The notes under the pieces were generated by a model that saw only the letters and a list, made by a program, of their open reading frames with translations, did not search any database and had not been told where the DNA came from. 64,000 bases of DNA, taken from assembly GCA_965204685.1 (NCBI GenBank), contig OZ242004.1:3658001-3722000 (forward strand), given 5' to 3'. Position numbers and translations under genes: made by a program. Of this stretch, positions 58,544-64,000 are shown piece after piece. Each line of letters starts with the position of its first letter. Position 1 is the stretch's first letter. The DNA is from Bin87 sp965204685 (GTDB lineage: Bacteria > Chloroflexota > Dehalococcoidia > Lucifugimonadales > UBA3495).

Positions 58544-60042
58544 TGACGTCCGGGCCGAACCTGCTGCGTGATGACGACGGGGGCGACGTAACTGCCGTCG
58601 TCATCATGGGGGCCAGCGGCAACCTGACGCGCACCAAGCTGGCCCCGGCGCTGTTCAGCCTGTACCGGAAAGGGCGTCTGCCCGACGACGTGCGGGTCAT
58701 CGGCATGGCCCGAGATGCGATGGATGACGGCCACTTCAGGGAAATACTGCGCGAATCGATAGGCGGCGCAGGCGACGAAGAGTGGGAAGAATTCTCGGGT
58801 CGATTGACCTACGTGTCGGCAGACGTCACCGACACGGGGGTCCTGAAGCACGTGTACGACAACATCGCTCAAGCTGCGTCACAACAGAGCGACACGTTCA
58901 ATTGCCTGTACTACCTGGCGCTGGCTCCGGGGCTGTACGAGCCGGTGATCCACGCCCTGTCAGAAGCGGGCATGGCGGACGAAGCCCGCGGGTGGCGGCG
59001 CATCGTAATCGAAAAGCCCTTCGGATCCGACCTGCAGACGGCACAGCAGTTGAACCGCCACGTGCACAGCGTGTTCAAGGAAGATCAGGTCTATCGCATC
59101 GACCATTATCTGGGTAAAGAGACGGTTCAGAATCTCCTGGTGTTCCGGTTCGCCAACTCCATTTTCGAGCCGATCTGGAACCGCAACTACATCGACCAGG
59201 TGCAGATCACAGTGGCCGAGGACGTGCTGGTCGGCGAGCGGGGCGAGTACTACGATCGGTCGGGTGTCCTGAAGGACATGTTCCAGAACCACCTGCTGCA
59301 GCTGCTGGCGCTGATTACCATGGACCCGCCCTATGCCTTTGCCGCGGATGCTTTGCGGAACGAGAAGGTCAAGGCCCTCAGCGCGGTGCGCCGCATGTCG
59401 CTGCGGGACGTGCGCGACAACGTGGTGATCGGCCAGTATGACGGCTACCACTATGAGCCTGGTGTTTCGCCCGGCTCCCACACGCCGACCTATGCCGCGC
59501 TGCGCCTGTACGTGGACAACTGGCGCTGGCACGGGGTACCGTTTTACCTCCGTTCGGGGAAGGGGCTGTCTCGCAAGACCACCGAGATGATAATCCAGTT
59601 CCGGTCGCCGCCGCACATGCTCTTCCCGGTGCCCGACGACGTGGACATACCCGGAAATACGCTTTCGATCTGCGTTCAGCCCAACGAGGGGATGCGCTTG
59701 GAGTTTCAGTCCAAGGTGCCGGATGCCGAGCTGGAGATGAAACCGGTCTCGCTGGAATTCCACTACCATGACGGTTTCGCCGGTGTAGAACTCCCGGACG
59801 CCTACGAGAGGCTCCTGCTGGACGCGCTGGAGGGTGACGCATCGCTGTTCACCCGCAGCGACGAGATCGAGTTGGCATGGAGCATCATCGACCCCATCGT
59901 CCACGGTCTGGATCTGCCGGGCGCGCCGGCCCCGTTCCGCTACCTGCCCGGGATGGACGGCCCGCCCAACGGGGAGGAACTACTGCGGAGCGACAACCGG
60001 CGCTGGTTGCCCGGCTGCGTGGAAGTGGGGTACGGCATCTGA
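58540..60042 (+). CDS. zwf: Glucose-6-phosphate 1-dehydrogenase
   Basis: A 500-residue enzyme making 6-phosphogluconolactone and NADPH. The coenzyme site is VVIMGASGNLTRTKLAPALF, the signature DQVYRIDHYLGKETVQNLLV holds the catalytic His/Lys region, and EKPFGSDLQTAQQLN and QITVAEDVLVGERGEYYDR are also conserved. Translation is coupled to gnd (ATGA). 6-phosphogluconolactonase is not in the window. Confidence 0.96.
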   Translation: MMTSGPNLLRDDDGGDVTAVVIMGASGNLTRTKLAPALFSLYRKGRLPDDVRVIGMARDAMDDGHFREILRESIGGAGDEEWEEFSGRLTYVSADVTDTGVLKHVYDNIAQAASQQSDTFNCLYYLALAPGLYEPVIHALSEAGMADEARGWRRIVIEKPFGSDLQTAQQLNRHVHSVFKEDQVYRIDHYLGKETVQNLLVFRFANSIFEPIWNRNYIDQVQITVAEDVLVGERGEYYDRSGVLKDMFQNHLLQLLALITMDPPYAFAADALRNEKVKALSAVRRMSLRDVRDNVVIGQYDGYHYEPGVSPGSHTPTYAALRLYVDNWRWHGVPFYLRSGKGLSRKTTEMIIQFRSPPHMLFPVPDDVDIPGNTLSICVQPNEGMRLEFQSKVPDAELEMKPVSLEFHYHDGFAGVELPDAYERLLLDALEGDASLFTRSDEIELAWSIIDPIVHGLDLPGAPAPFRYLPGMDGPPNGEELLRSDNRRWLPGCVEVGYGI

Positions 60043-60070
60043 CCGTTTCTACTCGCGCGATCACGGTTGG

Positions 60071-60103
60071 AAAAAATACCGGGGCCGCCCATCGGTGGCC
60101 CCG
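60071..60103 (-). terminator. Rho-independent terminator for CMD-domain gene
   Basis: Stem CGGGGCCGCC / GGTGGCCCCG with loop CATC. On the minus strand it is followed by GGTATTTTTTCC. It lies between convergent zwf and the CMD gene. Confidence 0.85.
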
Positions 60104-60133
60104 ACATGATTCGGGACACGCTGGCCCTGTACG

Positions 60134-60919
60134 CTACCCGTTGTTGAAGATGTCGTTGGCGATGTCCATGGCGCCGCGGGCGAAGGGGATGCCAGCGTAC
60201 AGGGTCATGTGACCAAAGACCTCGATGATCTGGTCCTGGGTGAAGCCGATGTTGAGGGCGCCCCGGATGTGGCTGCGCAGCGGCCCCTCGCGTCCCAGGG
60301 CGGCGAGGCAGGTCATGGTGCAGAGGCATCGGCTGGGCAGATCCAGGCCGGGGCGGGTCCAGGTTGCGCCCCAGTAGTACTCGCCGGTGACACGGCCAAG
60401 CTCGCGCTCGGCGTCGGTGGGAGGCGCGGGTCGGGCGCCGCCGCCCGTGCCCATATAGTTGCGGCGGTACTCGTCGCCACGCTGGAACAGGCTGTCGGGG
60501 TCCTCGTTGGGATCGTGGACGCGGGCCGGCGTGAAGTCGATGCCGCGCTCCTCGAACACCTCTTTGCAGATGGTCAGGGCCTGGATGCCGGCGGGAGCGC
60601 CGCCGTACCAGGTGTCGTGGATGATCAGCTCGACCACCTGCTCCGGCGTCAGGCCGATGTTAAGGGCGTTGCCCAGGTGCCGCTTGAGCTGGACCTCGCG
60701 GTTCAGCACGATCAGGCAGGAGAGGGTAATCATCTCGCGCTGGACGGGGGTGAGCGCGGGACGCTTCCAGATGGTGCCGAACAGCGCCTCGCCGAGGATG
60801 CGCTCGAGGTCGGGCGCGATGTCCCACGCGCCGGGCGATGAGCCACCCGTGATCTGTCCGCCGCCAAACATGCGCCGGGTTTCCTGCCCGCGTTCGTAGC
60901 GGTCATCGAGTTCAGTCAT
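60134..60919 (-). CDS. Carboxymuconolactone decarboxylase family protein, two CMD domains
   Basis: A 261-residue protein with two CMD/AhpD-like helical domains: residues 45-125 (RPALTPVQREMITLSCLIVL, GNALNIGLTPEQVVELIIHD) and 180-258 (WTRPGLDLPSRCLCTMTCLA, GALNIGFTQDQIIEVFGHMT). The AhpD-type CxxC is not complete (one Cys-x-Cys, CLC, in the second), so a peroxidase role is unlikely and a lactone decarboxylase-like role is possible. The ATG at 60919 with GGAGG is preferred over the longer frame. Confidence 0.85.
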   Translation of the reverse strand: MTELDDRYERGQETRRMFGGGQITGGSSPGAWDIAPDLERILGEALFGTIWKRPALTPVQREMITLSCLIVLNREVQLKRHLGNALNIGLTPEQVVELIIHDTWYGGAPAGIQALTICKEVFEERGIDFTPARVHDPNEDPDSLFQRGDEYRRNYMGTGGGARPAPPTDAERELGRVTGEYYWGATWTRPGLDLPSRCLCTMTCLAALGREGPLRSHIRGALNIGFTQDQIIEVFGHMTLYAGIPFARGAMDIANDIFNNG

Positions 60920-61064
60920 TTCAAGCCTCCAATGGGGTTGAACCGTAGGGTCAGCGGAAGTGTAGCAGACGGCGGAGCGCCACGAACGCGCAGCGCATTG
61001 CCGCCGGTGACGCCCCGATGCTAGAGTGGACCGGGAACCCGCCGGCCCGAAAAGGAAGCCAACC

Positions 61065-61397
61065 ATGACAACCTTAGCGCTGGAGACCATCACACCACGC
61101 GAACCGGTCGTACCTCAACGGCCGACGGAGAACAAAGAGGAAATCAAGCTGGGACTGCGCGACTACTCAGCTCGCTCGAAACTTCTGCGTGACAACCGTA
61201 GTCAGCTGACGGCCAGATACCCTGACCAGTGGATCGCCCTGGGAGACAACTGGAAATTGGTCGTGGGAGATTCACATGATGACATTCTGGTCAAACTCGA
61301 AGAATGCGGGGCGTATTCACCACATTCAGTAGTCCTGCGCTTGGAGACCAATCCGCCCAGGCGCATCCCAACTGTATGGCGGAAGCGCAAAAGATGA
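61065..61397 (+). CDS. DUF5678-like protein, partner of aspartic protease
   Basis: A 110-residue protein. The C-terminal half reads LTARYPDQWIALGDNWKLVV, then GDSHDDILVKLEECGA, like DUF5678 (YPGKWVAV...GDSxxEVxxxAxxxG). The N-terminal half is polar, with helix-forming LRDYSARSKLLRDNRSQ. Function unknown. Its TGA overlaps the next ATG (ATGA), so it is translated together with the retropepsin-like protein. It starts at ATG 61065 with AAGGAAG upstream. Confidence 0.68.
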   Translation: MTTLALETITPREPVVPQRPTENKEEIKLGLRDYSARSKLLRDNRSQLTARYPDQWIALGDNWKLVVGDSHDDILVKLEECGAYSPHSVVLRLETNPPRRIPTVWRKRKR

Positions 61398-61801
61398 TAA
61401 TCGGCTATTTCACCAGCGATGGCCTTCCCTGGGTGGACTGTGATTTGTTGCTGCCAAGGTTCGGTTTGAAGGCGCCAGTAACCTTTCTGATTGATACGGG
61501 ATCAGATACCACAATTTTGCATCCCGCCGACGGGCGAGCATTGCGCTGTCCGTTTGACTTGCTCGAAAATCCGGCGGAGTTCACCGGCGTGGGCGGCACA
61601 TTGAGTTACTACTTCGAGCCAGCAGTGCTTTCTTTTGACGATAGCGACGGCGGAATCCGGGAGTTTGAGATCGACATTTCCATCGCCAAACCTGATCCCC
61701 TTACCGACGGGTTGGATTCTCTGCTGGGCCGCGACCTGCTGAACCAAATGCGCATGGAGTACGATTTTCCGCGGAGCCGGCTGGACTTGCACCAGGAATG
61801 A
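61394..61801 (+). CDS. Retropepsin-like aspartic protease
   Basis: A 135-residue single-domain aspartic protease-like protein. The active site is VTFLIDTGSDTTILHP (DTG), and the second conserved element SLLGRDLLNQMRMEY matches the ILGRDLL helix of bacterial retropepsins. It should work as a dimer. No signal or membrane segment is seen. It is coupled by ATGA overlap to the DUF5678-like gene. The start at 61394 is preferred; ATG 61376 is possible. Confidence 0.78.
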   Translation: MIIGYFTSDGLPWVDCDLLLPRFGLKAPVTFLIDTGSDTTILHPADGRALRCPFDLLENPAEFTGVGGTLSYYFEPAVLSFDDSDGGIREFEIDISIAKPDPLTDGLDSLLGRDLLNQMRMEYDFPRSRLDLHQE

Positions 61802-61837
61802 ACCGGGTGCTGCGGCGTCCGCGCGGCCCGGCCGCAT

Positions 61838-62677
61838 TCAGATTGGATCGCCCAGATTGATGGTGTCCGCCGTCATGGCGACCGAAGCGCGATATTCGGC
61901 GGGCACGGCTTCCAGAACGGTATGGCGGAATAGAGCATCGATGCATTCCTGACCGGCGCCGATGTACGTTGAATCGAGGTCGATATCGGTGGCGACAAAC
62001 CAGGCGCGGTCAGCCGGCCACCAGATGTTGGGCGGCTCGGACCGGAAGTTGGCGTAGAACGCGGTTATATCCTGCAATTCGCCCGTGTAGAGCAGATAGT
62101 TGCGATCACAGCCACGGATCCGCTGCACCCTCCTGATGTCACGGGGCGGTGGCAGCGTCCTACCTCTTCCATCCGAAGTGAGCAGGGCAGTTCCGCCGGA
62201 GTACTGACCGTAACCTTCCCAGACCCCGAAATAGCACTGCTCCGGCGTGCCGGTGAATTGCGAGAGGAAAGCGGCCAACCCCGTTGCCGTCTCCTCTTCC
62301 ATACTTCCGTGATTAGGGTCCTTACGCCACGGGCGAACACCTGCTCCATGACCGGCTGCCGAAGAGGAGATACCCTCGAATGACATCAGCGGGTGATAGA
62401 CCCGACCAGACCACTCCGCCACCGTCGCCCACTTCACCGGTTGGACTGCCTCGTCCAGCGCCGGATGCAGGACCCGAGCATAGCTTTCGAAACCACCCGG
62501 AACCAGCGCGCTAACGGACGCGAAATCGGTGGAAAACCCATCCTCTACCCAGCGGCCGGCGGTGACCTCCGTCAAAAAGGTCAAGCCGGGCGGATGGACG
62601 CTGTATCCAGGGGCATCCTGCTGCTTTTGTCCGCCGGAAGACAATCTCCTGAACAATCGTGAAAAGATGTTCAGCAT
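61838..62677 (-). CDS. Uncharacterised protein, actinobacterial-type family
   Basis: A 279-residue soluble protein. Notable segments are RWVEDGFSTDFASVSALVPG, YFGVWEGYGQYSGGTALLTS, and NIWWPADRAWFVATDIDLDS followed by TYIGAG. Similar hypothetical proteins are common in Actinobacteria, where they are unnamed; no catalytic motif is evident. It converges on the protease gene, and diverges from the deacylase gene 37 bases away. Confidence 0.7.
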   Translation of the reverse strand: MLNIFSRLFRRLSSGGQKQQDAPGYSVHPPGLTFLTEVTAGRWVEDGFSTDFASVSALVPGGFESYARVLHPALDEAVQPVKWATVAEWSGRVYHPLMSFEGISSSAAGHGAGVRPWRKDPNHGSMEEETATGLAAFLSQFTGTPEQCYFGVWEGYGQYSGGTALLTSDGRGRTLPPPRDIRRVQRIRGCDRNYLLYTGELQDITAFYANFRSEPPNIWWPADRAWFVATDIDLDSTYIGAGQECIDALFRHTVLEAVPAEYRASVAMTADTINLGDPI

Positions 62678-62714
62678 GGCGTGCGTTCCTCCATGCGCGT
62701 GCTATCATCCAGCC

Positions 62715-64000
62715 ATGATAGACCTACTGATCTCCAACGGGCAGGTAATTGACGGCTCGGGCAGTCCCGGGTTCTACGCGGCGGTGGCAGTCACGGGCGA
62801 TACTGTGACCATCCACCGGGGCGACGACGCAGATCTGCGTGAGAACGCCGGGCGTATCATCGACGCCGCCGGGCACGTAGTGTGTCCCGGGTTCGTCGAT
62901 CTGCATTCCCACGCCGGGCTGACGATACTCGGCGAACCGCACCACGATCCCAAGGTCAGGCAGGGCGTGACCACCGAACTGGTGGGCATCGACGGCATCT
63001 CACATGCGCCATTCAAAACCCAGGAAGATCTGCACCGGTACATCTGGCTGGACGCGGGGCTGAACGGCTACCCGCCAATGCCGGCGGACTGGCTCACGGT
63101 GGCCGACCTGCTGGGCAAGTACGACAACACCGTGGCGATCAACATGGCCTACATCCTGGGCAACTCGCCGGTGCGCATCTGGAGCGTGGGCTGGGAGCAG
63201 CGTGAGGCCAGCGAGGGCGAGATTGCCGACATGCAATCCGTGGTGCGGGAGGCAATGGAAGAGGGCGCGTGGGGATTGTCCACGGGGCTCGACTACCCGC
63301 CCGGCGCCTACGCCGACACTGACGAACTGGTTGCCCTATCGGAAACGGCGGCATCGCTGGGCGGTATCTACCACACCCACACGCGAGCCAGCCTGCTGAG
63401 TCAGGGCTACCTGGCGCCGTGGCATGAGGCGGTGGAGATCGGCCGGCGCAGTGGCATACCGGTACACCTGACCCACTACCGGCAGTCGGTGTCTGGGGTG
63501 GGCAGCCACCTGGGGCACCTGGGGCTGGTAGAAGACGCTCGGGCCGAGGGCATTGACTGCACCTTCGACTGCTACACCTACCCGTACTCCGGGACTACGC
63601 CGACCATCGGGTTGCCGCACTGGGCCAAGGATGGCGGGCCGGAGCGGCTCATCGCGGCGCTGCAGGACGCCGACGACCGGGCACGCATGAAGCGTGAGAT
63701 CACACCGAGCCGCCTAGAGAATAACTGGCTGACCAACTTCACCAAGCCGGAGAACCAGATTTACGACGGCCGGCTGATTACCGACATCGCGGAGATGCGC
63801 GGGCAGGATGCCGCCGATGCGCTGTTCGACCTGCTGCTTGACGAAAACCTGGGCATCAGCACGGTGGGCTTGGGGACCAACGCGCAGACGCTGTACGCCT
63901 TCGTATCCCATCCTTACGGAATGATTGCATCGGACGCCATCCTGTTCGGCGAGTATCCCAACCCGCGCACCTACGGGTGCTTCCCCATCGTGCTGGCCGA
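62715..64000 (+). CDS. N-acyl-D-amino-acid deacylase family amidohydrolase, cut by window
   Basis: The first 428 codons of a metal-dependent amidohydrolase. The metal motif is CPGFVDLHSHAGLTIL (HxH), with the D-aminoacylase features GVTTELVGIDGISHAP, GAWGLSTGLDYPPGAYADTD and IPVHLTHYRQSVSG. It ends near FVSHPYGMIASDAILFGEYP, before the C-terminal beta domain. It should release D-amino acids from N-acyl forms, or act on a related cyclic amide. The open frame runs off the window. Confidence 0.88.
   Translation, partial: MIDLLISNGQVIDGSGSPGFYAAVAVTGDTVTIHRGDDADLRENAGRIIDAAGHVVCPGFVDLHSHAGLTILGEPHHDPKVRQGVTTELVGIDGISHAPFKTQEDLHRYIWLDAGLNGYPPMPADWLTVADLLGKYDNTVAINMAYILGNSPVRIWSVGWEQREASEGEIADMQSVVREAMEEGAWGLSTGLDYPPGAYADTDELVALSETAASLGGIYHTHTRASLLSQGYLAPWHEAVEIGRRSGIPVHLTHYRQSVSGVGSHLGHLGLVEDARAEGIDCTFDCYTYPYSGTTPTIGLPHWAKDGGPERLIAALQDADDRARMKREITPSRLENNWLTNFTKPENQIYDGRLITDIAEMRGQDAADALFDLLLDENLGISTVGLGTNAQTLYAFVSHPYGMIASDAILFGEYPNPRTYGCFPIVLA

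Noticed and set aside
1..64000. tRNA, rRNA, riboswitch or phage/IS transposase genes
   Set aside because: I looked for tRNA T-loop motifs, rRNA conserved blocks and transposase DDE signatures in the gaps and saw none. A covariance-model search would settle this.

Overview
The window is a GC-rich, densely coding bacterial chromosome segment with about 64 supported protein genes, many starting with GTG or TTG. I saw no rRNA, tRNA, CRISPR array, transposase or phage structural gene. The gene mix points to a Chloroflexota lineage, most likely Dehalococcoidia/SAR202-like. The reasons are two CaiB/BaiF CoA-transferases, an LLM-class flavin oxidoreductase, an acyl-CoA dehydrogenase of the DszC-like type, a carboxymuconolactone-decarboxylase-fold protein, an N-acyl-D-amino-acid deacylase, and Pro/Gly-rich tails on ribosomal proteins S6 and S18. 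The taxonomy is inference from gene content, not from a marker tree.

Layout. 1-7.5 kb: a minus-strand run with a CoA-transferase (cut by the window edge), FAD oxidoreductase, MoxR ATPase, DUF418 membrane protein, Ham1/RdgB-like NTP pyrophosphatase, a DUF6941-like protein, an MFS transporter and a small membrane protein. 7.5-10.7 kb: an accessory island with dispersed palindromic repeats, a restriction-modification remnant, a frameshifted DNA methyltransferase fused to an HNH nuclease domain, and two small membrane proteins ending at a strong terminator. 10.7-17.5 kb: a sulfur-flavoured minus-strand cluster with a cysteine-dioxygenase-like cupin, a four-domain rhodanese, a sulfite-oxidase-type molybdoenzyme, two paralogous Uma2 proteins and an acyl-CoA dehydrogenase. 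17.7-31.8 kb: a plus-strand run with an LLM oxidoreductase, the circularly permuted ATP-grasp/alpha-E pair, rpsF-ssb-rpsR behind a near-consensus promoter, a SurA-like protein, hom-thrC-folE, a GNAT protein, a GT4 glycosyltransferase, a DUF502 protein and a PIG-L deacetylase.

31.8-36.6 kb: a minus-strand operon in which a HEPN/MNT toxin-antitoxin pair sits between a GatC-like gene and its amidase, next to an HTH-like gene and an S9 peptidase. 37-48.6 kb: metG, a polyprenyl synthase, a CoA-transferase, hisS, a cyclase-family protein, HbpS/GlcG, hisF-HAD-hisIE, an S51 peptidase and a VOC protein. Two copies of an undescribed small CxxC membrane-protein family are interspersed here. 48.8-60 kb: argS, a heterodimeric ABC exporter with one degenerate ATP site, an alpha/beta hydrolase, and the pgi-gnd-zwf sugar-phosphate/NADPH cluster. 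60-64 kb: a double CMD-domain protein, a DUF5678/retropepsin pair, an uncharacterised protein and a deacylase cut by the window edge.

The most interesting items are the HEPN/MNT pair translationally fused into an amidotransferase-like operon, the methyltransferase-HNH island, the CxxC small membrane paralogs, the DUF5678/aspartic-protease pair, and a seven-unit intergenic inverted-repeat family bounded by TGTCAGAATCAGGATT. Several predicted promoters share an extended -10 of the form TGnTAnAAT.
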